From Geovibrio ferrireducens (GTDB lineage Bacteria > Chrysiogenota > Deferribacteres > Deferribacterales > Geovibrionaceae), in assembly GCF_026226615.1 (NCBI RefSeq), contig NZ_JAJAPB010000004.1, forward strand, positions 62,001-126,000: a DNA stretch of 64,000 nt, given 5' to 3'. Below the pieces are notes generated by a model. The model saw nothing but the letters and a program-made list of their open reading frames with translations, did not search any database and had not been told where the DNA came from. Shown here in pieces: positions 8,423 to 15,945 of the stretch. Position 1 is the stretch's first letter. Each line of letters begins with the position of its first letter. The position numbers were made by a program, and so were the translations under genes.

Positions 8423-8767
8423 TCAGTCAAAGCCTTTCCAGCTTTCTTTCCCCTGAGCCGAAGCCGCATCGGGATAAACAGCAGGGGCGAGAGGTTTAAG
8501 CACAAGGACAGCCTCATCACGGTACTGCTCCGCCGTCACCCAGTCAGCCGAGTAGGAATAAAGCTCGCTCAGCGCGGCCTTCACCACGGCGAGACGTATA
8601 ACGGAGTCGGATTCGTCAAAGTCCACACCGTAGCCCTCTGTTATCCCCCTCACTCTCTCCCTTCCGTTTTCCAGAAAGGTTTCGGCCACTGCGTCATCCC
8701 CGCCTGTTATCGCGTCAAAGTCCTCCGGCTGAATATGCTGTTTCAGTTCGTCAACCGTCAGTTCCAT
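8423..8767 (-). CDS. Head-tail connector, Mu gp36 (DUF1320)-like
   Basis: 114 residues, mostly helical and acidic. It begins MELTVDELKQHI and has a mid-protein helix VIRLAVVKAALSELYSY, as in DUF1320/gp36 and other phage head-completion proteins, which cap the portal after packaging. It lies 4 bp downstream of the major capsid gene, where phages normally encode connectors. Confidence is moderate because the family is poorly conserved. Confidence 0.5.
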   Translation of the reverse strand: MELTVDELKQHIQPEDFDAITGGDDAVAETFLENGRERVRGITEGYGVDFDESDSVIRLAVVKAALSELYSYSADWVTAEQYRDEAVLVLKPLAPAVYPDAASAQGKESWKGFD

Positions 8768-8771
8768 GGCG

Positions 8772-9758
8772 CTATTCCGTTACCGTTGCCCAGTTTATTG
8801 CCCTAGTGTAAGGCACGGGGAGGGGTTTGCTCTCAGCCACAAGCTCGATTGAGGATGTGCGTTTGTCCTCAACGGGCTTCACGAAAAAGGGCATTGAGAC
8901 AAGGTTGCTGTCCAGATCGTCCAGAACCGCGTAAATGAGTTCAAAGGGAGCATCCATCGCAACAGCGAGGAGTTTTCCGTCATCCACCACCTTAACGGGG
9001 CTGCCGGTTGCGGGGTCGATGTAGGCGGAGTTCATCAGCTCTATCCTGTAACCGCCGATAAGAATTGATTTTTCATCCATGGAGGCGATCACGTTTCTGC
9101 CCTCGAATGCCTGAACAAGCTTGGAAAGCGCCATAAACGCCTTTTTGCCGGCCCAGAACCTTACTCCCTCGCCGTATCTGCTGGTTTCCTGAATGTCCGC
9201 TTCCATTTCGATGAGGGTTTCAAGGATGTCGTCGATCGCAACCTGAGAATGGTCCCAGAGAACTGACGGGGTGTAGGAGAGCGTGGAGCCGAAATCCACC
9301 TCGTATGTTCCGTAGCCGCCGTCCATAACCATCGGGTAGCTTATTTTTCCGGTGAGGCTCTGAGCGGCCAGTGCCTCGGTGGAGGCGCGCACAACTCTTC
9401 TGAGTCTGTCGATTTTGTTATTGATGAGAAGCTGAACCCCTGTCCTGTCAAGTAGCTTGAAGTTATTAACCTCAACGCCGTTAAGCCTCTCTGAGGGTCT
9501 GAACGGCTGAGGCTCTATGTGGGTTATCTGCCCGGTGTCACCGTAAAGAGGTGTGGGCGCGGAGCCTCTTCTGCTTACCGCTATATTTGTTATGGGCTGC
9601 TGGAGGTCACTCACCGCAACTGTGGGCAGGGGGTGGTTTCTCCTCTTCTCCGTTCTGTAAACCGAGTCAAGAACGGGAGATTTAAGCTCCGGCATGTCCG
9701 TAAGGGTTCTTATCAGCGAATCCCTTGAAAAAAAGCTGCTTATATCAAACTGAAGCAT
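8772..9758 (-). CDS. Major capsid protein (lambda gpE/phage_cap_E-like)
   Basis: 328 residues; AAGGAGG 7 nt before ATG. It resembles the lambda-type major capsid protein E family: N-terminal segment SFFSRDSLIRTL, an E-loop-like basic/charged region (YRTEKRRNHPLPTVAVSDLQ), then QPFRPSERLNGVEVNNF, a spine-helix-like segment and a C-terminal FVKPVEDKRTSSIELVAESK-type strand. It would form the icosahedral shell. The preceding gene is a gpD-like decoration protein, exactly the lambda D-E order. This is the strongest evidence that the operon encodes a DNA-packaging head rather than a tailocin. Confidence 0.85.
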   Translation of the reverse strand: MLQFDISSFFSRDSLIRTLTDMPELKSPVLDSVYRTEKRRNHPLPTVAVSDLQQPITNIAVSRRGSAPTPLYGDTGQITHIEPQPFRPSERLNGVEVNNFKLLDRTGVQLLINNKIDRLRRVVRASTEALAAQSLTGKISYPMVMDGGYGTYEVDFGSTLSYTPSVLWDHSQVAIDDILETLIEMEADIQETSRYGEGVRFWAGKKAFMALSKLVQAFEGRNVIASMDEKSILIGGYRIELMNSAYIDPATGSPVKVVDDGKLLAVAMDAPFELIYAVLDDLDSNLVSMPFFVKPVEDKRTSSIELVAESKPLPVPYTRAINWATVTE

Positions 9759-9771
9759 GTTTCAAACCTCC

Positions 9772-10134
9772 TTAAAACGCCCAGATCTGCGTATTTGTTT
9801 CCAGCGCCTTCACCGCAGCCGTCTCAGCCTTGGCGCCGCCGTTTTTCAGTGCGCTCCTGATAACCGTTCCGTGTACAAGAACACTTCCGAGGCTGTCTTT
9901 TGCCGTATCAACGGTGAAGATGCTCACCCCCACCGGAACAGAGAGCGTGCCTTCGTCCTGTGCATCATAAAAGTCCGCCCTGCCGTCAGCATTGAGGGCA
10001 ACTATCTCCCCGGCTTCGATTTTTCCGTTGTCCGCCTTAAAAGGCATTACCTTCACCACCGCAGGGTGGCGGCCGTCAATTATCCCGGCGGAACCCATGT
10101 CGCGCCTGTCGATTACTCCGTCAAACTTTGCCAT
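9772..10134 (-). CDS. Head decoration protein (lambda gpD-like)
   Basis: 120 residues. The pattern matches head-decoration protein D (HDPD): an N-terminal extension, then GEIVALNADGRADFYDA, GVSIFTVD, a GSVLVHGTVIRS strand typical of the family, and a terminal helix with ALETNTQIWAF. gpD-like trimers stabilise the expanded capsid at threefold sites. ATG preceded by GGAGGGGAGAAG. It sits between the protease and the capsid gene, as in lambda-like modules. Confidence 0.8.
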   Translation of the reverse strand: MAKFDGVIDRRDMGSAGIIDGRHPAVVKVMPFKADNGKIEAGEIVALNADGRADFYDAQDEGTLSVPVGVSIFTVDTAKDSLGSVLVHGTVIRSALKNGGAKAETAAVKALETNTQIWAF

Positions 10135-10146
10135 CTTCTCCCCTCC

Positions 10147-10830
10147 TTAAATTTTCCCGAAAATTCCCTTCGGCTCTGCCGAAACGCCCCTTTCGGGCAG
10201 GTTCATTTTTCCCGCTTTCACAGGCTCCGGCAGGGATGAAAAAACATCCTTAAGCACACTCACCGCGTCCGCCTCGTGCCCGTCTGCGAAGTTCACAGTA
10301 CCCTCAAGGTTTTCCGCAAACTCCATCACAAGCTCCAGCTTGGCGGCGGGGATTTTCCCCTCGCATGCGCATCTGAGATCGCTGAGTTTTTTCTCCCTCT
10401 TTTCCCTGCGGAGTGCTTCAAGCTCGCTGAAATAAGCGGGTATGGCTCCTGCAAAGGTCAGGAAATCGCCGCTGTCCCCCATCTCCACAACCTCAAGGCC
10501 GCGTATCTTAGGAGGCAGAGCACCCAGAAACGCAAGGTGGTGCAGGTAAAGCCTGCCGTCTGCGTCCCTCTTTGCGCCTATTGACCAGTTGCGGTACTCC
10601 CCTTTTTCATAGGCTTCCGTGAGCCAGTCCCCCAGCTCCGCCTCCCCCATGAGAACCCCTTTTTCCGCCCAGATATTTTTCACCCATCCGGCCGCGGGCA
10701 TATTTCCGGCTATCTCGTGCCCCACAGTTACGGGCACTTTACCGCCGAAGCTTTTCTCCATCTGCTCCAGATCCGCCTCGGTAAGGGTCACCTCGCCGTA
10801 TCTGCCTGTTTTAGCCATTTCAAGAATCAT
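10147..10830 (-). CDS. Prohead (capsid assembly) protease, Mu I-like
   Basis: 227 residues from the ATG at 10830, which has AAGGAGG 6 nt upstream; an ATG 12 codons earlier has no ribosome site. It resembles Mu I/assemblin-fold maturation proteases: VPVTVGHE (candidate catalytic His), AGWVKNIWAEKGVLMGEAEL, GEYRNWSIGAKRD (candidate Ser), then LHHLAFLGALPPKIRGL in the place where Mu I has VALTNxPA. The C-terminal charged helical part could act as scaffold. First gene of the left module; its promoter region is shared with the divergent TPR lipoprotein. Confidence 0.7.
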   Translation of the reverse strand: MILEMAKTGRYGEVTLTEADLEQMEKSFGGKVPVTVGHEIAGNMPAAGWVKNIWAEKGVLMGEAELGDWLTEAYEKGEYRNWSIGAKRDADGRLYLHHLAFLGALPPKIRGLEVVEMGDSGDFLTFAGAIPAYFSELEALRREKREKKLSDLRCACEGKIPAAKLELVMEFAENLEGTVNFADGHEADAVSVLKDVFSSLPEPVKAGKMNLPERGVSAEPKGIFGKI

Positions 10831-10880
10831 CACATTCCTCCTTAGCCGATGAGGGAATATAAACATTTAACAAACAATAC

Positions 10881-10896
10881 TTGTTATAGCGTGTAA
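10881..10896 (-). promoter_or_regulatory. Candidate shared control motif upstream of the capsid module
   Basis: In the 162-bp divergent gap between the protease gene and the TPR lipoprotein, the plus strand reads TTGTTATAGCGTGTAA, 51 bp upstream of the protease ATG. A related 16-mer, TTGTTACGCCGTGTGA, lies 61 bp upstream of terS (40759-40774); 12 of 16 positions agree. Read along the transcript, the core also contains a -10-like TATAAC. No clear -35 is seen. The rest of the gap is AT-rich with no other clear element. Function is inferred. Confidence 0.35.
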
Positions 10897-10992
10897 TAAT
10901 TACAAAAATTAACTGTATAAATTCTTATAAAAAACTTCTGTTATTTGTGAACAAGGGGTAATATTATTAATGAAGCCGAATATGGAGATATT

Positions 10993-11949
10993 ATGAGACT
11001 TTATATATTGATCACGGCGGCAGCCCTTGCAGCATGTGCGCCAAAAGCCGCTGTTGAGTTTCAGAAAAACGGACAGGAAGCCCTCGAATCCGGTAATGCC
11101 GCTCTGGCTGCGGGGTATTTTGAAAAAGCCGTGCAGGAGCACGATTCCGGCGAAAACAGAACCCTATTGGGGGATGCCTACTTTGCCATGAAGGAATATG
11201 ACAAAGCCTTTTACGAATACACCAGAGCACTGGGCAGAAATAAAAACACCCCCTACCTCCACTACAGAAGAGGGGAAATCCTTTTCTTACTCGGAAAATA
11301 CAATGACGCTGTCATGGAACTTGATGAAGCGCTGACTCAGAAGCCGAAGACCTATGCACGGGCAAATACCCTGACAGGCCTTGCATATGCCGAACTGGGG
11401 AACACCAGACAGGCGTTCTTCTACCTGAACAGAGGAATAGAAGCTCAGGGCGAAAGTGCTGAGGCTTACCTCGGCAGGGCAAAAGCATATATGAAATCCG
11501 GAAGCCCCGAACAGGCCATAGTGGACGTGACCCGCGCCATACAGATTGACCCTAAAAATGCCGAAAGCTACTTCCTGCGGGCGCAGGTGCTCTTTGCTGT
11601 TTCAAAAACCGGTGACGGAATCAGGGATCTGGAAACGGCAATTATTCTGGATCATACTATGGAAAAAGCCTTTTCTCAGGCTGCATGGGTTCTCTCCACC
11701 CACCCTGACCCCTATTTCAGGAACGGGGCAAAGGCTGTGCTCTACGGACGCAAGGCCTACGCACTGAAACCGGATAACGAAAACGCAATCAGGCTTGCCG
11801 CCGCTTATGCGGAAAATGACGAATTTGACAAAGCTGTCTCAGTCATTGATGAACAAATCTCCGGGGAAAAGGATCTTGTGGAGGTGGACGGACTCAGGGT
11901 CTGGAAGGAAATGTACGGCAAGGGAATAAAATACAGACGAGATAAATAG
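10993..11949 (+). CDS. TPR-repeat lipoprotein
   Basis: 318 residues with a short lipoprotein signal (lipobox LAAC, Cys15) followed by tandem tetratricopeptide repeats from about residue 22 to 300 (recurring G-x-x-x-x-x-x-G-x-Y-x-x-A pattern such as DAYFAMKEYDKAFYEYTRAL and YNDAVMELDEAL). It is probably anchored to a membrane and used as a protein-interaction scaffold. ATG preceded by GGAGATATT. Divergent from the phage structural module and not obviously part of it. Specific partner unknown. Confidence 0.85.
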   Translation: MRLYILITAAALAACAPKAAVEFQKNGQEALESGNAALAAGYFEKAVQEHDSGENRTLLGDAYFAMKEYDKAFYEYTRALGRNKNTPYLHYRRGEILFLLGKYNDAVMELDEALTQKPKTYARANTLTGLAYAELGNTRQAFFYLNRGIEAQGESAEAYLGRAKAYMKSGSPEQAIVDVTRAIQIDPKNAESYFLRAQVLFAVSKTGDGIRDLETAIILDHTMEKAFSQAAWVLSTHPDPYFRNGAKAVLYGRKAYALKPDNENAIRLAAAYAENDEFDKAVSVIDEQISGEKDLVEVDGLRVWKEMYGKGIKYRRDK

Positions 11950-12037
11950 GGTTGCCCGAAACGGCAAGCTGTGTTAATTTTCAGACTGTATTATTTTCTT
12001 CCGTAAGATAATCTGCTGATAAGGAAATCTAAGCCGT

Positions 12038-13039
12038 ATGTACGATCTTTTCAAAGAAGATTTTCTGGTTACGGGCGAAAAAGCCGATATGCTCCGGCAG
12101 AAGATGTGGGGCAAAAAGGTTTTTTATGTCAATAACCTCCATATAAACTACACTGACATATGCGTGAGTAAGTGCCGCTTCTGCGCCTTTGCCAAGGATG
12201 AAGGCGATGAAACAGCCGTGTTCATGGATGTGGATGACATTATAAAATATGTCGCCGCCAAGGCTCCGAGCGCAAGCGAGCTTCATATTGTCGGCGGTCT
12301 GCACCCTTCAAAAAAATTCAGCTACTACACAGATATGGTAAAAGGGCTGAAAACCGCTTTCCCCGAAAAAACGATCAAAGGGTTCAGCGCGGTTGAAATA
12401 GACTATTTTGCGTCCATATCCGGGCTTTCTCTGACTGAAGTGCTGAGAAATCTTAAAAACGCAGGGCTTGAAATGATGCCGGGCGGCGGGGCTGAGATAT
12501 TTGAACCGAGGGTGCGTAAAGAGATATGCCCTGAAAAAATACCTGCGGAAAGATGGCTTGAGGTGCATGAAACAGCCCACAGGGAAGGGATTTTCACCAA
12601 CGCCACCATGCTCTACGGTCACATTGAAACCGGAGAGGACAAGATGCGCCATCTTGAAAAAATCCGTGAACTTCAGGAGAAAACGGGCGGCTTTCTGGCA
12701 TTTATACCCCTTTCTTTCCACCCGCAGAACACTTTCCTGAGCCATATAAAACCCTCAACAGGCATGGACGACCTCATGACAGTGGCTGTCAGCCGCCTTG
12801 TTCTGGACAATGTGCCCCACATAAAAGCATACTGGGTTATGCTGGGCGAGAAGACAGCACAGGTCGCCCTCCGTTTCGGCGCGGATGACCTTGACGGAAC
12901 CATAATAAAAGAGAACATTACCCACGCCGCCGGCGCAACAAGCAGCGCAGGGCTCACGGAGGACGAACTGAAAAATATGATAATCTCAGCGGGGCTTGAG
13001 CCTGTGAAACGCGATGCTTTCTACAGGACGATAAGCTGA
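12038..13039 (+). CDS. mqnE: Aminofutalosine synthase MqnE (radical SAM)
   Basis: 333 residues. Catalyses the radical SAM addition step that forms aminofutalosine in the futalosine route to menaquinone. The cluster motif CVSKCRFC (C-x3-C-x2-C) lies near residues 45-52, followed by HIVGGLHP, typical of MqnE (MqnC has a QGG variant), then MMPGGGAEIF and GADDLDGTI. The length is normal for MqnE. It is followed after 2 bp by an unknown gene and then a MEMO-family gene, so the three are probably co-transcribed. The pathway assignment implies menaquinone-based respiration. Confidence 0.9.
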   Translation: MYDLFKEDFLVTGEKADMLRQKMWGKKVFYVNNLHINYTDICVSKCRFCAFAKDEGDETAVFMDVDDIIKYVAAKAPSASELHIVGGLHPSKKFSYYTDMVKGLKTAFPEKTIKGFSAVEIDYFASISGLSLTEVLRNLKNAGLEMMPGGGAEIFEPRVRKEICPEKIPAERWLEVHETAHREGIFTNATMLYGHIETGEDKMRHLEKIRELQEKTGGFLAFIPLSFHPQNTFLSHIKPSTGMDDLMTVAVSRLVLDNVPHIKAYWVMLGEKTAQVALRFGADDLDGTIIKENITHAAGATSSAGLTEDELKNMIISAGLEPVKRDAFYRTIS

Positions 13040-13041
13040 CG

Positions 13042-13857
13042 ATGGCCGAGTTCATTTTCCTCAACCCCACCCCTAACCTGCTGAAAGTTGCGGACTATGT
13101 GAAGTTCTCCGGAAGAAGCGTGCGGATCGCCTCCAACAACCAGTTTCCGCCCATAACCTCCGCCAATATCCATTTTTTCCACGGCGGAACATACTCCACA
13201 GCAAGAAAAAGCCCGAACCCGAAGGAAGTGCCTGCGGATTTCTGCATGAAAATGAAGAAAAACATCTTCAACTTCCTCTACGGAAGAAAAATCCGCAGCG
13301 AACTTGCCGCACTGGGCGAAAGCTTCGGCCAGGGTAATATAACCGACCTCTGCCTGATGAAAACTCAGGGAGTTTATTCCCACGATATAAAAAGCACTCA
13401 GGATGAATCCGTCACCCACCAGACTCTCCTGAACGAATACCCTAACTCGTTCATTGTGACCGGCTACATGGAATCACTGAGCGGAACTGAAAAAATGCAG
13501 ATGTACGATACTGATTTCAGCCTCCGTGAAGCCTTCGGGAATGATTTTTTTGTGGTCTTCACCAAAAATGACAGGATAGAGGTCTGTGCCCACGGAAACA
13601 GGCTTATAACAGTGGGCAGAAAAAACACCGAGCATATCAACGCACTGGCGGAAACATTCCCCATGCTGAAACAGTTCTCTTTCAAGAGAGTTAAAGAACT
13701 GGTAATATCAAGAAACAGGCAGCCATGGGCGTACAAGGTGATAGATAAGCGCATAATTCTGCTGAACGATTTCAGCTATTTCAGCCTTTCCCTCAAGCTG
13801 CCGGATTTATGGTATGAAAAGGCAGGCAGGCTGTTATGTTCAGAAAAGCTGCGGTAG
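13042..13857 (+). CDS. Conserved-looking protein of unknown function in the mqnE operon
   Basis: 271 residues, soluble, no signal peptide, no recognised motif. Basic overall, with a run of K/R around KMKKNIFNFLYGRKIRSEL and a predicted mixed alpha/beta fold. It starts 2 bp after mqnE and overlaps the MEMO-family gene by 22 bp, so translation is coupled on both sides. That suggests a role linked to menaquinone synthesis or to the MEMO protein, but nothing in the sequence identifies a reaction. It does not look like MqnA, B, C or D to me. Confidence 0.7.
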   Translation: MAEFIFLNPTPNLLKVADYVKFSGRSVRIASNNQFPPITSANIHFFHGGTYSTARKSPNPKEVPADFCMKMKKNIFNFLYGRKIRSELAALGESFGQGNITDLCLMKTQGVYSHDIKSTQDESVTHQTLLNEYPNSFIVTGYMESLSGTEKMQMYDTDFSLREAFGNDFFVVFTKNDRIEVCAHGNRLITVGRKNTEHINALAETFPMLKQFSFKRVKELVISRNRQPWAYKVIDKRIILLNDFSYFSLSLKLPDLWYEKAGRLLCSEKLR

Positions 13858-14627
13858 CAGGACTTTTTTACCCGTCATCCTCAGAGGAAGCAGAAAGGTT
13901 CATCTCAGAAAACCTGACAGATGCGCCTCCCGCTGAAGCTCTGGCGGTTATGCTCCCCCATGCGGGCTGGGTGTATTCCGGCAGAACGGCGGTCAAAACT
14001 GCGTCAATGGTAAAAATCCCGGACAAGGTAATATTAATCGGCCCCAACCACACAGGCATGGGCGCGCGCATCTCCGTTTATCCGGATGGAAGCTGGGAAA
14101 CCCCCTTCGGCGATGTGCTGATTGATGCCGCAACAGCCTCCAAACTAACATCCTCCAAGCTCTGTACCGCAGACACAGCTGCGCATATCAATGAGCATTC
14201 TCTGGAAGTTATTGTCCCCATACTGAAATACTTAAACCCTGATGTGCGGATAACCCCCGTTACAGTAATGGGGCTGAGTATGGAGACATGCGCTGCGCTT
14301 GGGGAACTTCTGGCTTCCGTCTGCGATGATGAAACACTTGTTGCCGTAAGCTCTGACATGAACCATTTTGAGAATGCGTCCGTTACGGAGAGGAAGGATG
14401 CTGCCGCTCTTCAAGCTGTTCTCGCGCTTGATGAAAAAGCGCTTGCAAGAACTGTGTCCGGGATGAATATTTCTATGTGCGGGGCTGTTCCCGCCGCTGC
14501 CGCCATCTGTTACTGCAAACTGAAAGGCTGCACAAAAACTGAGCTCACCGAGCACACCCACAGCGGTTACGTAAGCGGCGACTATGACAGGGTTGTCGGC
14601 TATGCCGGTGTTATTTTTCATAAATAA
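13836..14627 (+). CDS. amrB: MEMO1-family protein (AmmeMemoRadiSam system protein B)
   Basis: 263 residues matching the MEMO family: RKAAVAGLFYP at the N-terminus, LPHAGWVYSG, LIGPNHTG, HSLEVIVPIL and VAVSSDMNHF, with the His/Asp/Cys positions that form the dioxygenase-like pocket (H in PHAG, H in PNHTG, H in NEHS, Cys in MSMCGAVP). In many anaerobes it occurs with AMMECR1 and a radical SAM partner (the AmmeMemoRadiSam set), but neither is adjacent here. The start overlaps the upstream gene by 22 bp. The biochemical role of bacterial members is unsettled. Confidence 0.85.
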   Translation: MFRKAAVAGLFYPSSSEEAERFISENLTDAPPAEALAVMLPHAGWVYSGRTAVKTASMVKIPDKVILIGPNHTGMGARISVYPDGSWETPFGDVLIDAATASKLTSSKLCTADTAAHINEHSLEVIVPILKYLNPDVRITPVTVMGLSMETCAALGELLASVCDDETLVAVSSDMNHFENASVTERKDAAALQAVLALDEKALARTVSGMNISMCGAVPAAAAICYCKLKGCTKTELTEHTHSGYVSGDYDRVVGYAGVIFHK

Positions 14628-14642
14628 ATCAAGGATGATGCA

Positions 14643-15512
14643 ATGAAAGTCAAAAGCGCTGTTTTCCCCGTGGCAGGTTTCGGAACAAGGCTCCTGCCGG
14701 CAACAAAGGCGATCCCCAAGGAGATGGTGACGCTGATCGATAAACCCCTTATCCAGTACGGGGTGGAAGAAGCGCTGAACGGCGGTATTGAACGCATTAT
14801 CTTTGTCACAGGACGCACAAAAAAATCCATGGAAGACCACTTTGACCGTGATCCGAACCTTGAGGCGGCACTGGCTGAGGCGGGCAAGGAAGAACTGCTC
14901 AGGGAAGTGCGCAAGATCTCTGATATGTGCGATGTAGTGTATATCCGCCAGAAGGAGCCCAGAGGTCTGGGGCATGCTGTGCTGTGCGCGAAGGATATTG
15001 TGGGGCGTGACCCTTTCGCAGTGATACTGCCGGACGACATTATCCTCTCAGAAAAATCGGTCATAGGCGAAATGACAAAGGAATTTGACAAGGTGAAGGC
15101 GCCCGTGATCTCCATAATGCAGGTTCCCCTCACCGATACCCACAAATACGGAATAGTCAAAGTTGAAAAGCAGATAGATGAAAGACTGTACAAACTCGGC
15201 TATATGGTTGAAAAACCAAAGACCAACCCGCCGAGCGACCTTGCCATTATAGGCAGATACATACTGACTCCGGAAATAATGGATGAGCTGGAAACCACCG
15301 CAGCAGGTGCGGGGAACGAGATCCAGCTTACGGATGCCATACATGCGGTTGCGGAAAAAAGCGGTGTCTACGGCTACCGCTTCGAAGGGCAGAGGTTTGA
15401 CTGCGGCAATAAGCACGGCCTGATAGAGGCCACAGTCCATTTCGCCCTTTCAAGGGATGACACCAGAGATGCCATGATGGATTTAATGTCGGTTCTTTGC
15501 AGAACAAGGTGA
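14643..15512 (+). CDS. galU: UTP-glucose-1-phosphate uridylyltransferase GalU
   Basis: 289 residues. Makes UDP-glucose for envelope polysaccharides. Nucleotidyltransferase signature AVFPVAGFGTRLLPATKAIPKEM at the N-terminus (here split: AVFPVAGFGTRLLP then ATKAIPKEM), LIDKPLIQYGVEEA, and FAVILPDDI for the metal-binding Asp region; full length for GalU. It lies 15 bp after the MEMO gene and 4 bp before an Hsp20 gene, so it may share their transcript. Confidence 0.92.
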   Translation: MKVKSAVFPVAGFGTRLLPATKAIPKEMVTLIDKPLIQYGVEEALNGGIERIIFVTGRTKKSMEDHFDRDPNLEAALAEAGKEELLREVRKISDMCDVVYIRQKEPRGLGHAVLCAKDIVGRDPFAVILPDDIILSEKSVIGEMTKEFDKVKAPVISIMQVPLTDTHKYGIVKVEKQIDERLYKLGYMVEKPKTNPPSDLAIIGRYILTPEIMDELETTAAGAGNEIQLTDAIHAVAEKSGVYGYRFEGQRFDCGNKHGLIEATVHFALSRDDTRDAMMDLMSVLCRTR

Positions 15513-15516
15513 AACA

Positions 15517-15927
15517 ATGAGCAGTGAAAACGACTCTATATCAAAGATACGATTCATCCACGGCCTTATGAAAAAGGAGGTGGAGGAGCTTCTTAAGCTT
15601 ATGGAGCGTACCAAAAGCCCCATAACGGAAACCGGAACACCGCCTCTGGACACCATGATCAGAGGGGATGACGTTATTATTACCGCGGAATTACCCGGTT
15701 TGACATCTAATGACTTTACTGTATATCTTTACGAAAATCTTCTTATAATAGAAGGAATAAGAAAACGATACTGTACGGACAAACAGATTTTTTTCATCCG
15801 CGCGGAGAGAGAGTTCGCACCTTTTAAAAGGATAATGCAGCTTCCGTTCCCCGTGGATAAAGACAACACACAGGCTGTACTGAAGAACGGTGTTCTTACA
15901 GTTACGCTGAGAAAAACAGAAAATTAA
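15517..15927 (+). CDS. Small heat shock protein (Hsp20/alpha-crystallin)
   Basis: 136 residues with an alpha-crystallin domain: DVIITAELPGLTSNDFTVYL, NLLIIEGIRKR, FERIMQLPFPV-like segment and the C-terminal GVLTVTLRKTEN (the A-x-x-x-N-GVL signature: AVLKNGVLTV). A holdase that binds unfolding proteins. Placed directly before lon (18 bp gap), with a second Hsp20 gene beyond lon on the opposite strand. The N-terminal arm is short and charged. Confidence 0.88.
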   Translation: MSSENDSISKIRFIHGLMKKEVEELLKLMERTKSPITETGTPPLDTMIRGDDVIITAELPGLTSNDFTVYLYENLLIIEGIRKRYCTDKQIFFIRAEREFAPFKRIMQLPFPVDKDNTQAVLKNGVLTVTLRKTEN

Positions 15928-15945
15928 GATACAGGAGAGGGTAAA

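Noticed and set aside
1-10830. Tailocin (headless phage tail) interpretation
   Set aside because: Capsid, decoration protein, protease, portal and both terminases are present, so the system packages DNA.
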